Below, in pieces: positions 37,476-44,987 of a stretch of 64,000 bases of DNA (positions within the stretch are counted from its first letter, which is position 1; each line of letters begins with the position of its first letter). The translations under genes were made by a program, and so were the position numbers. The notes below the pieces were generated by a model. The model saw only the letters and a program-made list of their open reading frames with translations. It ran no database searches and had not been told where the DNA came from. Source of the stretch: an uncultured Alphaproteobacteria bacterium (GTDB lineage: Bacteria > Pseudomonadota > Alphaproteobacteria > Rhodobacterales > Rhodobacteraceae). The DNA is taken from contig CACKLF010000004.1 of the NCBI GenBank assembly GCA_902600895.1, positions 1 to 64,000 of the forward strand, read 5' to 3'.

Positions 37476-37677
37476 AATTTCCCCCCTTTGCTAGTGTCTA
37501 TTATAAGCTTTTCATATTTATGTTTAAAAGTTGATAAAAAAATTTGCAAGGGATGAAATAAGTTACCTTGGGTGAACATGCCTAAAATTCTTACAGCTTT
37601 AGAGTGAATAAAAAATTATATAAATTTAATAATTTAATAAAGAATAAGGATATTTTTTTGAGAGGGAAAAGATAATA

Positions 37678-38022
37678 ATGAAATTTATTGAAATGGAAAA
37701 AAACGAAATCTTAGGGATTGTAGAACCTATGATGGACAACTGCCTGAATGGTTCTAATGAAAATAATCATGCTAAGCATACTAGAGATTTTACTGAAAGA
37801 ATGAGAAAAATTGTAACGCCTGAAAATCTAGAATTGCAGTTATCAAAAGAACCTCGTGCTGTATTTACTGAAAGAAAATTTATTTGTCTTTTTAGGAGAC
37901 AAAGTTCAATTGGTATCATTTGGAAGCAATATATTTCTACATCAAATGACGAACTAATGAATCAGGCAATACTCGTAGAAAGAAATAAAAAAATTCTTAT
38001 TGACCATTGCATGATATGTTAA
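37678..38022 (+). CDS. Hypothetical 114-residue protein
   Basis: ATG 37678 is preceded by GAGAGGG. The protein is soluble, starts with a helix (MKFIEMEKNEILGIVEPMMDNC) and ends in LVERNKKILIDHCMIC. The segment EPRAVFTERKFICLFRRQSSIGIIWKQY looks like a beta-rich core. The overall shape could be NTF2-like but no signature is certain. A frame remnant of another family follows it within 40 bp. Confidence 0.5.
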   Translation: MKFIEMEKNEILGIVEPMMDNCLNGSNENNHAKHTRDFTERMRKIVTPENLELQLSKEPRAVFTERKFICLFRRQSSIGIIWKQYISTSNDELMNQAILVERNKKILIDHCMIC

Positions 38023-38061
38023 AAATTGAAATTTATATTGTGCGCATAAAAGATTTGATAA

Positions 38062-38208
38062 TGGATTCTACTCTGGAAAGACGAAAAAGCATTTATAGAA
38101 TGTCAAAATTTATTTAGAGAAGAAGAAAAAAAATTTGACCAAAAAACACAAATCGCGGTTAAGGATTTCTCAAACCGTGGCATAATCCTTTATGATGTCG
38201 TTTTATAA
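38062..38208 (+). pseudogene. C-terminal remnant of a small ferredoxin-fold protein
   Basis: An open stretch without a start codon encodes WILLWKDEKAFIECQNLF, a Lys/Glu helix, then FSNRGIILYDVVL. This aligns by eye with the C-terminal third of the protein at 52452-52814 (FEYDSKEGYEKCQNII ... NNRGVVISEY). The N-terminal part is missing or out of frame, so this is a decayed copy. Confidence 0.45.
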
Positions 38209-38727
38209 TGTTGACCATTTCATTTGAGATTTTTTTTCTCATTATCAGGATTTAGAGTTATCGGAACTTCATGTAATTCACTAGAAGAGTAAATATTAAA
38301 AGATTTCAGCTCCCCTTTAATAACAGCCCATACAGACTCAAAACGGTGTGCTAGAGACTCAATAGATGTGTATCATAAGGTAAGGCAGTCAGTTTGAGTG
38401 TTTTTGAGTCTGTATGGGCTGTTTAAGGAGGTTCTATATTGAATTTAAGCCCAGGCTATACATATCTATATCACACAATATGCGTATGTATCTCCCGTCA
38501 AAATACAACTTCATACCATCACGCGAACCTTTTATAGTTTAAGAGCTTTAAAGCATTTGAGAAAGTGGTTTACGCTAAAATTAGAAGGTCATTTCCCGCA
38601 CAGGTAGAGTGTTATAATTTCTTTCATCCCTCAAAAATATCATGTTACAATTTACTGTTCTTTTAGCTTAGTTACTCTAATGAGATCTCAGTTTCGTGGT
38701 ATCAGTGATCTCTATCAATTTTCGAAC
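38209..38727. other. Non-coding island segment with repeat copy B
   Basis: These 519 bp contain repeat copy B (38311-38431) with its 20-bp inverted repeat. The rest is AT-rich with no supported gene; an apparent 26-codon frame near 38500 on the minus strand has no ribosome-binding site. Promoter elements for neighbouring genes could be present but none is clear. Confidence 0.5.
38311..38431 (+). repeat. Dispersed island repeat, copy B, with 20-bp terminal inverted repeat
   Basis: The centre and 3' end match copies A and C (GTGCTAGAGACTCAATAGATGTGT ... GAGTCTGTATGGGCTG, given here in part). The 5' end is replaced by an inverted copy of the 3' end: 38324-38343 is the exact reverse complement of 38402-38421. 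The copy could fold into a long hairpin. Confidence 0.8.
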
Positions 38728-39246
38728 CTAGGCCAATTCTAGCACAACTTTTCCATTAGAAATGTTCAATCTATGCTCTGGAACTATCATACGGTCCCCT
38801 GAAGATTTACCTGCAACCCCCATTCCATTGGCATCAAACTCGCTTGAATGATATCTGCCACGATCCGTACAAGCGAATGGTACTTTTGGATCACCTGTAA
38901 GACCGATCGCTTTTCCCTTATGCGGGCAGGTCAATTCAACAATTAGGTAGTCTGTATCTCTACATAAGGCAGCAATAAACTGTGTTTGGCCAGTTGCCGC
39001 ATAATCCCAACGATTATTTGGCCGGGCAATTACCGTGACATCTCCCGGTTTCAGTTCTGATATATCCACACTCGCAGGCCCAGTAGAGAGACGCAAAATT
39101 TGTTTGAGTCCTGCAGGACTATCAGTTGGGATATTATCCCAAGAACTTAAATCTGCATTAGTAGCTGCATTTAGCACGGACGGGCAAATAAATGCGGTAC
39201 TGCTTGCTAGTGTCACTATGACGTGTCGGCGGGTAATTTTTTCCAT
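38728..39246 (-). CDS. Tat-exported Rieske-like protein with altered cluster motif
   Basis: A 172-aa protein with an N-terminal ITRRHVIVTLASST twin-arginine-type signal. Residues 105-140 resemble a Rieske domain: C107-P-H109-K-G matches the CxHxG box, and C126...H133-SSEFD matches the second box. There, however, six residues (TDRGRY) separate Cys and His, where the canonical CxxH has two. A [2Fe-2S] cluster is therefore uncertain. A cytochrome b561 gene lies 7 bp upstream in the same direction, so the pair may form a periplasmic electron-transfer unit. It may also be a substrate-carrying redox protein of unknown partner. Confidence 0.65.
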   Translation of the reverse strand: MEKITRRHVIVTLASSTAFICPSVLNAATNADLSSWDNIPTDSPAGLKQILRLSTGPASVDISELKPGDVTVIARPNNRWDYAATGQTQFIAALCRDTDYLIVELTCPHKGKAIGLTGDPKVPFACTDRGRYHSSEFDANGMGVAGKSSGDRMIVPEHRLNISNGKVVLELA

Positions 39247-39253
39247 ATTTAAA

Positions 39254-39763
39254 TTATCCTTTTTTTGTTATCCATATATTTCTAAAGGTGTCGTCACGGT
39301 CTATCAAACTGTGCTTAAGAGTGCCAATGACATGGAGAGAGAGCACAACGAGCAAGGCCCATTTTAATGCAATGTGAATTTCAAGGAATAAATCTCCGGC
39401 ATCAGATCTGGCAAAAGCAACATTAATGGGGAACACTAATTCGGTACTTCTGAGACCCGAAGCTGTAACATAGCCGGACACAACGTAAGCAACAAGAAGC
39501 AAATAGAGGGCACCTTTAACTAAGGCTGCCAGCATCTTCTCCCACCACCCATGGTCAGGATTGCGTGGGCCTAATCGGAAAACCAACCTTGTCCCAATCC
39601 ATATGAAAACAAGTATCATCAGAAGCTGTCCGCCCCATTGGTGAAAGATCAATGCGTTAGAACCGACAATTTGGTAGCTATATAATAGACCAGAGATGGC
39701 CAAAGCGACCATTAGAGCGGCAGTTGTCCAATGTAATAATATTAAGGTATATGGATATCTCAT
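39254..39763 (-). CDS. Cytochrome b561-like membrane protein
   Basis: A 169-aa four-helix protein. Candidate haem-ligand His are in LLHWTTA (helix 1), LIFHQWGG (helix 2), EIHIALKW and SLHVIGTLKH (helices 3 and 4), the pattern of di-haem bacterial b561 proteins that pass electrons from the quinone pool to periplasmic partners. The Rieske-like gene follows at 7 bp and is the probable partner. No other redox enzyme of the set is nearby. Confidence 0.85.
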   Translation of the reverse strand: MRYPYTLILLHWTTAALMVALAISGLLYSYQIVGSNALIFHQWGGQLLMILVFIWIGTRLVFRLGPRNPDHGWWEKMLAALVKGALYLLLVAYVVSGYVTASGLRSTELVFPINVAFARSDAGDLFLEIHIALKWALLVVLSLHVIGTLKHSLIDRDDTFRNIWITKKG

Positions 39764-39846
39764 TTCACGTCATGTCTTATTCAGTTAAATAAAGTTTTTT
39801 AAACCATTAATGGGGTCTCAGTCTCTCAGTTTAATGCCTCTAACGG

Positions 39847-39945
39847 TTAATCATCAGGCCAAACATCATTTTCCATTCGGTTAGACTTTGATGCTATCCC
39901 AGCCACAAATAGGGCACTAGTTGATATTCGTGATGACAGTCTCAT
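39847..39945 (-). CDS. Possible 32-residue peptide or gene remnant upstream of b561
   Basis: An ATG at 39945 opens a 32-codon frame starting MRLSSRISTSALFVAGIA and ending ENDVWPDD. The composition is protein-like, but no ribosome-binding site is obvious and no family is recognised. It lies 83 bp upstream of the b561 gene in the same direction, so it may be a third small member of that unit or a leftover of a decayed gene. Confidence 0.25.
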   Translation of the reverse strand: MRLSSRISTSALFVAGIASKSNRMENDVWPDD

Positions 39946-40062
39946 GCAGGACAAATAGGGTGGAATAGTGAGTTTACAAGAGATTGGCTGACACAATTCA
40001 ATGGTAACCCTATAGTATATCATGAATCTTAAAAATTTATTGGTGATAGAGGATGATAAGCC

Positions 40063-40719
40063 ATGCTAAATAAGGTGTTAATTTTACTTCTTATCCTTTT
40101 AGGGGCTGTAGGTATCGCTTTTTTTTTGTATCAGAGCAATCAGAAGCCATTAGAGAAGGCTTTAAGCCGAATTATTCCTTATCAATCTGGTACGGGTGGA
40201 GAAGCTTGCTTGGCTGATCTTAAAGAGCGAGGCATAGAATTTAAAAGTCTAGGTACGTCTGCTGAAAATGAAATTTGTACTATTTATGATGCAGTAAAGA
40301 TTAGAAAATTCCCTAACACGAAAATGTCTGGTGCAGTAACATTAAATTGTCAAACTGCCATTGATCTTGCTGACTGGTTTGAGGAGATCGGAGCAAAAGA
40401 GGTAAAGCATATGGGAAGCTATAACTGCAGGAAGATTAGAGGTAGTTCGCATTTTTGGAGTCAACATAGCTTTGGTTCTGCCGTTGATATTTCGCATATC
40501 AATGGTGCTTCCCTAAAAGAAGATTGGTTTGAGGATAACGAGAATAGCAAATATTTAAAGCAAGCAGGTAAAGACGCTTGTCATTATTTCTCAAATGTCC
40601 TTACACCAGAGACTAATGCTGCTCATCATGATCATTTTCACCTAGATAATGGTCCTAGATTTGGCTCATGTGGACCTGCGTGGATTAATTTTATTAAAAA
40701 TGCAGCTAATTTTTTTTGA
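40063..40719 (+). CDS. Extensin-like family protein (LAS-type peptidase fold)
   Basis: A 218-aa protein with one N-terminal membrane anchor (about residues 4-22) and an extensin-like C-terminal domain. The zinc-site pattern of the LAS/D-Ala-D-Ala carboxypeptidase fold is visible: SQHSFGSAVDIS (H and D) and, near the end, HHDHFHLD. Four to five Cys (LNC, YNC, DAC, GSCG) suggest disulfides in the periplasm. The likely role is cell-wall peptide hydrolysis or binding. The downstream lipoprotein pseudogene is convergent. Confidence 0.82.
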   Translation: MLNKVLILLLILLGAVGIAFFLYQSNQKPLEKALSRIIPYQSGTGGEACLADLKERGIEFKSLGTSAENEICTIYDAVKIRKFPNTKMSGAVTLNCQTAIDLADWFEEIGAKEVKHMGSYNCRKIRGSSHFWSQHSFGSAVDISHINGASLKEDWFEDNENSKYLKQAGKDACHYFSNVLTPETNAAHHDHFHLDNGPRFGSCGPAWINFIKNAANFF

Positions 40720-40730
40720 ACTGATCTCGT

Positions 40731-41156
40731 TTATTTAAAATACCGGCCGTCATAGCAGACTGTTTTATCAGAAGTAGTGCCTTTGAACATTCTGATGTAA
40801 AGAGTAGTTGTAGGCTTATCTCACTCGATACCATCGTCGCCATAGCAGTTGGTTGTATTGCTGTAGGAGTAACAGTTTACGCTACCAGATGACTTTGTAG
40901 TTTTGATCCTATCAGATCCGTTTTCAACTTAGAAATAATCGTAGCCTCGCTCCAGTGTTAATTCAGCTGCAAGACGGAAAGCATAATCCCTGGCTGTTGA
41001 GGCGCTTGTAAATTCGTTTGCTGCAAAATCTACAACGGCTGTATTCTTTCCAGTCATTTTATCTGTATAGCCTCCTGTAAAACTACTTGATTGATATTCG
41101 GTTGCACATGAAGCTAAAAATATGAATGAAAGAAAAAAATAACTACTTGGTTTCAT
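40731..41156 (-). pseudogene. CC0125-type small lipoprotein broken by two in-frame stops
   Basis: A 141-codon frame from ATG 41156. It starts with a lipoprotein signal (MKPSSYFFLSFIFLASC, lipobox LASC) and then reads SFTGGYTDKM and FRLAAELTLERGYDYF, the conserved motif of a widespread alphaproteobacterial lipoprotein family. TAA at 40929-40931 follows, after which the same frame continues VENGSDRIKTTKSSGS and NTTNCYGDDGIE. A TGA at 40821-40823 then precedes DKPTTTLYIRMFKGT to the natural stop at 40731. The post-stop sequence is still in frame and family-like, so the damage is recent. Confidence 0.75.
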
Positions 41157-41232
41157 AAAACTACCTAACTAATAAATTTTAATCCAATATTATGAATAAT
41201 TGATTTAAATTGGTGCATAAATGATTTTTTAC

Positions 41233-41360
41233 ACCCCCCTAAAAACAGCCCATACAGACTCAAACACCTGAACTGACTCCCTTATCCTATGGCACACATC
41301 TATCGAGTCTCCAGCACTTCATCTTAAGTCTCTAAGAGTTATCTGCAAGTACGCCTAAGG
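41233..41360 (-). repeat. Dispersed island repeat, copy C
   Basis: Read on the minus strand, it runs CCTTAGG, AACTCTTAGAGACTTAAGA, GTGCTGGAGACTCGATAG, GTCAGTTCAGG, TTTGAGTCTGTATGGGCTG and ends AGGGGGG, aligning with copy A over its full length. It lies just downstream of the methyltransferase gene. Confidence 0.8.
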
Positions 41361-41415
41361 GTTCACTCAAAAGAATGAATTGAAGTATTCCAGAGAAGTT
41401 TTTTTATACGTTTCA

Positions 41416-42234
41416 TTAGGTCCAAATTGTTGGATCGCTATACTTACCTTGAATGGGGAATATGATCGAATCTGTTTCAATGTTTTTTTTCGCTAAAACT
41501 TCCAAACACCATTCTAGAGGCAAAAATTTAGGATAGGCACGCAGTAATTCATTTAACATAAATCTGTCTGAAACTGGAAAGCCACTTACAGATATTGTTT
41601 CTGGCAAACCGTTCAGAACAGTTACAGCCTTCATACACATATCTGCAATTTCACATCCATTTTGGTTATAGAAATCAAAGAATAAAGTGGGATTGTAAGA
41701 GTAAAAGCCATGATTGGGCATAATCATTGGACCAGATTGGTAAACATAGCCACCGGTTTTGAGCATTTTTGTAATATTTATAAGTGCCTGAGGAAAATTA
41801 AAAATGTGCTCGCAAGTACCTTTATCAATAATGATATCAAATTTATTAGTAAAGCACTCGGGGATCTCTAAATTAAAATCATGAGCAACTTCACTACCCT
41901 CGTATTGAGTAAAATCAAAAACTGTAAGGCTAAAATTGGACCCTAAAAGATTTTTTAATGCGGATTGAAGTGTTGGAATTTTGCTCACTCTTTTTTCACA
42001 TGGTAATTTATGATCATCAGCCCATCCGTGTATCATTTTAAGTTTTTCGAAATTTTCTCGCTTATCTAGCGAGTTAATACCTATGCCTAGCTTAGACCAT
42101 TGTTCATTTGTAATCATTAAATCGGTATAGCCAATAAAACCAATGTTAATAACATTTGAAGAGATTTTTCCCCTAAGATCTTTGATGAGCTCTAAAATAT
42201 TATTTATCTTTTTAAGTTTTATATCTGCAACCAT
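41416..42234 (-). CDS. SAM-dependent methyltransferase-like protein
   Basis: A 272-aa protein. The N-terminal half has VINIGFIGYTD and a long variable segment. The catalytic half has FDIIIDKGTCEHIFNFPQALINI and KMLKTGGYVYQSGPM, which match the motif IV/post-motif region of class I methyltransferases of the glycan or type-11 kind. Next comes NHGFYSYNPTLFFDFY, a motif frequent in methyltransferases linked to sugar or FkbM-like gene clusters. The glycine-rich motif I is not obvious, so cofactor binding may be degenerate. It stands alone between repeat copies C and D, both in the same orientation as the gene. Confidence 0.65.
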   Translation of the reverse strand: MVADIKLKKINNILELIKDLRGKISSNVINIGFIGYTDLMITNEQWSKLGIGINSLDKRENFEKLKMIHGWADDHKLPCEKRVSKIPTLQSALKNLLGSNFSLTVFDFTQYEGSEVAHDFNLEIPECFTNKFDIIIDKGTCEHIFNFPQALINITKMLKTGGYVYQSGPMIMPNHGFYSYNPTLFFDFYNQNGCEIADMCMKAVTVLNGLPETISVSGFPVSDRFMLNELLRAYPKFLPLEWCLEVLAKKNIETDSIIFPIQGKYSDPTIWT

Positions 42235-42672
42235 CTTAACCCCATTACCTTAAAGTTTCTGGCAAATTTCATACCAAAAGATAACTTTTGATCAAAATCA
42301 CAAATATCATCTTCAATAAATTGAGCTTATTCAAACTCTGAATTTCCTAAAAACTATACCGTTAAAAAGTCTAAGCTGGCTCTCTTAACCTATGAAACAA
42401 ATCTTTCGGCTCTCTACTACACCATTTTGAATCTCTAAGAGTCATCTGGAGTTACACCTAATATGCTAAACTTCTATCACAGAAACATGCAACGCATATC
42501 AACTGATATTATATCTTTCAAATCTGGCGTCGCATTGCCAAAAGTATGCCATTCTTTAAAATTTACTCATTATAATTTCCTTGCACAAGGAATTCATTTT
42601 ATGTACTTAGCTTCGATAGGTCAGATGTTATATCAATTTAATGTAAAAATAAGGTAAAAGTCGGTTATAAGT
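42235..42672. other. Non-coding island segment with repeat copy D
   Basis: Repeat copy D fills 42345-42460. The remaining AT-rich sequence holds no supported gene. A 64-codon frame from 42463 starts at the repeat edge, has no ribosome-binding site and no recognisable domain, so it was not called. Confidence 0.5.
42345..42460 (-). repeat. Dispersed island repeat, copy D (divergent)
   Basis: On the minus strand it starts TAGGTGTAAC, then GATGACTCTTAGAGATTC, AAAATGGTGTAGTAGAGAG, TTTCATAGGTTAAG and ends with TTTTTAGG. It matches copy A in the 5' two-thirds; the conserved GAGTCTGTATGGGCTG 3' end is worn away. Confidence 0.7.
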
Positions 42673-42873
42673 ATGCAAGATCAGCCACATCACAACAAAG
42701 GAGTTTTAGCCGCCTTCATAGGTGTAGCACTATTCTTAATTGGTCTTCCAGTTATAATCTTTATAGTAACTTTTGGTTCTGATTGGTCAGGAACTTTTGT
42801 AGAAATGATTTTTCCAGAAACCTGTGCCTATGAAGATTCAAATCACAACAAAATTGATAACTGTGAAAACTAA
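42673..42873 (+). CDS. Small single-pass membrane protein
   Basis: A 66-aa protein with a polar N-terminus (MQDQPHHNKG), one transmembrane helix (AFIGVALFLIGLPVIIFIV) and an acidic C-terminus with two Cys (ETCAYEDSNHNKIDNCEN), which would face the periplasm. An acidic Cys-flanked tail like this could bind a cation, but no family is recognised. No strong ribosome-binding site is visible. Confidence 0.5.
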   Translation: MQDQPHHNKGVLAAFIGVALFLIGLPVIIFIVTFGSDWSGTFVEMIFPETCAYEDSNHNKIDNCEN

Positions 42874-43008
42874 AATAAGCATATAGTTAGCCGCATTGTT
42901 AAAGGAAAATCCACTTAGGAACATCATCTAGATGAAAAGGCCCGTGATCAAAAGCATTAATGCTAGCATTAATTTCTACTATCTATAGCCCTAAAATGTT
43001 TAGGATAT

Positions 43009-43326
43009 TTATATCGATTGAGATAGTCTTTCTACAAACTCGTCACTGAATTGGTGGTGAAGAACAGGTCCTTCCATGTGCCAAACGTCTTTTACATACT
43101 TTGCAACATGCTCAACAACTTTTTCTCGACCAGGCAATGCAGATTGTGCAACATCATCATTTTCATAAACAGCCACAATCATATAAGAGGTTGATGCGGT
43201 TTGTATACCAGTGCAAGAAATTGGTTCTGGATTAAATGTCTTTCTGATTGCATTAAAAGTCTTTGAAAATTCATCTAACGCTTCTTCTGAATGTAATTCA
43301 ACACTTGTAATTCTTGCTACAGTCAT
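43009..43326 (-). CDS. Small ferredoxin-fold (ABM/stress-responsive-like) protein
   Basis: A 105-aa soluble protein: MTVARITSVELHSEEALDEFSKTF, a central SYMIVAVYENDDVAQSA strand-helix and a C-terminal DVWHMEGPVLHHQFSDEF. This resembles dimeric alpha+beta-barrel proteins (antibiotic-biosynthesis monooxygenase or EthD type) that bind small hydrophobic compounds. It is one of a loose set with 51932-52228, 52452-52799 and 55454-55762. The catalytic role is unknown. Confidence 0.55.
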   Translation of the reverse strand: MTVARITSVELHSEEALDEFSKTFNAIRKTFNPEPISCTGIQTASTSYMIVAVYENDDVAQSALPGREKVVEHVAKYVKDVWHMEGPVLHHQFSDEFVERLSQSI

Positions 43327-43473
43327 TTTGTATGATACTCCATTTAAAAACTAAATATAATTTATTTAAGTAGTATGGTTTGATTTAATGTAAGAGTAGG
43401 ATGTATGATGCTTATGACTTTGTAAATACATTTGCTTTAAAAATATTTTGAATAGGGAAGTACTGAATAGATT

Positions 43474-44652
43474 GTGATAAATAACTTTACACTATTCATA
43501 TTGGCATTAGCTAATGCATCCGTGGTGGTTGGGATGGGACTGCTTACTCCCTCCATTCTCCTGATTAAAAGTCACTTCAGTGCTAACGCCGAGGTCGTTC
43601 AACTCTTACTCACCTATTATATGATTGCTGCTGGTTTAGGGCAGCTCATTTTTGGTACACTATCTGATATTTATGGAAGAAAGCCAATACTAGCTCTTGG
43701 AGGTTTTTTGTTTGCCGCTGCTAGTTTATTATCAATTGTTGCACCAGATCTAATTTATTTACTAATATTGAGAACTCTTCAAGGACTTGGTGCCGCCGCA
43801 TGTATGTCAATGGCTCGTGTTATAATCACAGATAGCTTCAAGAAAGCTGAAGCTGCTGAAAAATTATCGCTTATGACCGCAATAATGGTTATTTTTCCAC
43901 TAATCTCATTGATTCTAGGTGGTTTTATTGCTGAAGCCATTGGTTGGATGGGAGTAATGTATATTTTCGTCATTTTTGGGTTAATAATCTTCACATTTGC
44001 TTTTTTTAAAATTCCAGAGAGTAAGTTAGATAGAGTAAAAAACCTAAGCATCAATCATATATATCTCTCCTATGTAACAGTATTACAGAATTCAAAATTT
44101 TTAAACTTGATGCTTATCAGTTCCATTCAAGTAGGGGTCTTTTTTTCATCTTTTGGATTTATGCCATATGAATTTGATAGATTAGGTATATCTCCTCTTG
44201 AATTCGGTTTTTGGCTATCTTTTACAGGTGTTGGTTATTTTTTTGGAAATATTTTAAATAGACATTATGCATCTATTTTGGGACTAGAAAAGCTTATAAT
44301 TGTTGGGTCTGCCTTTTCAGCCATTTCATATCTTAGTATACTTTTTATGCATTTGAATGATTTTTTGAACCCTTTGTATATTGCATTACCTGTAATGCTA
44401 TTTGGCCTTGGAAATGGATTTACGGTAGCTAACTGCATAATTGGAGCAGTATCTGCGACGGGAAATAACTCTGGAACTGCTACTGGCGTAGCTGGTGCGT
44501 TGCAAATGTCATCAGGTGGAATCATTGGATTGATAATAATCTTTATGGGTGGAGCAAATAGTTTCCTTGTATGCTTAGTAATAATCAACTTGCTGTGTAT
44601 AACAGCATTTGTGTCCTCAGTCATAAATTACAGAGATGGTGTTAGGGTTTAG
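43474..44652 (+). CDS. MFS transporter, Bcr/CflA-type multidrug exporter
   Basis: A 392-aa protein with 12 membrane segments. The MFS motif A is present between TM2 and TM3 as GTLSDIYGRKPILALGG, and motif C-like GGFIAEAIGWMGVMYIF is in TM5. The layout fits the Bcr/CflA drug-resistance family (TM4 LRTLQGLGAAACMSMARVI). The GTG start is preceded by AGGGAAG at a longer than usual distance, and no ATG precedes TM1. Substrate range is not predictable. Confidence 0.88.
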   Translation: MINNFTLFILALANASVVVGMGLLTPSILLIKSHFSANAEVVQLLLTYYMIAAGLGQLIFGTLSDIYGRKPILALGGFLFAAASLLSIVAPDLIYLLILRTLQGLGAAACMSMARVIITDSFKKAEAAEKLSLMTAIMVIFPLISLILGGFIAEAIGWMGVMYIFVIFGLIIFTFAFFKIPESKLDRVKNLSINHIYLSYVTVLQNSKFLNLMLISSIQVGVFFSSFGFMPYEFDRLGISPLEFGFWLSFTGVGYFFGNILNRHYASILGLEKLIIVGSAFSAISYLSILFMHLNDFLNPLYIALPVMLFGLGNGFTVANCIIGAVSATGNNSGTATGVAGALQMSSGGIIGLIIIFMGGANSFLVCLVIINLLCITAFVSSVINYRDGVRV

Positions 44653-44699
44653 GTTTAGGAATCTACTACATAGGAAGATGTGCATTTTAAACGTCTGCT

Positions 44700-44891
44700 C
44701 TACTCGCTTTTGGAGTTTCTTCCTGAAATGACTTTATAGGCAATGTAAATTATCAGCGGTACAGAAAAGAAAGCCCAAGTAGACAAAAACATGATAGCCT
44801 CAAATTCTCCAATGCTATTAGCCTCGCGGAATGCCAGAATAAAGCCGATTGGGAAAAAAATACTAAAGTTAAAAAACAGAGCTTTGTTCAT
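44700..44891 (-). CDS. Small two-helix membrane protein
   Basis: A 63-aa protein with two hydrophobic segments (about residues 5-20 and 36-55, FLSTWAFFSVPLIIYIAYKV) and a short basic C-terminal tail. It reads towards the MFS gene. No family is recognised; it is supported only by length, composition and a plausible ATG. Confidence 0.45.
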   Translation of the reverse strand: MNKALFFNFSIFFPIGFILAFREANSIGEFEAIMFLSTWAFFSVPLIIYIAYKVISGRNSKSE

Positions 44892-44987
44892 TTAGGTACC
44901 TCAAAATAATTATTTATTGGTTTTAAACCTCTAAAAGTCAGTATTAAAATAGTTTAATAGCTAGTTAAGTATCCCAAAAAATAAATA

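Noticed and set aside
42463-42657. 64-codon open frame starting at the edge of repeat copy D
   Set aside because: No ribosome-binding site, no domain, composition like neighbouring non-coding DNA.
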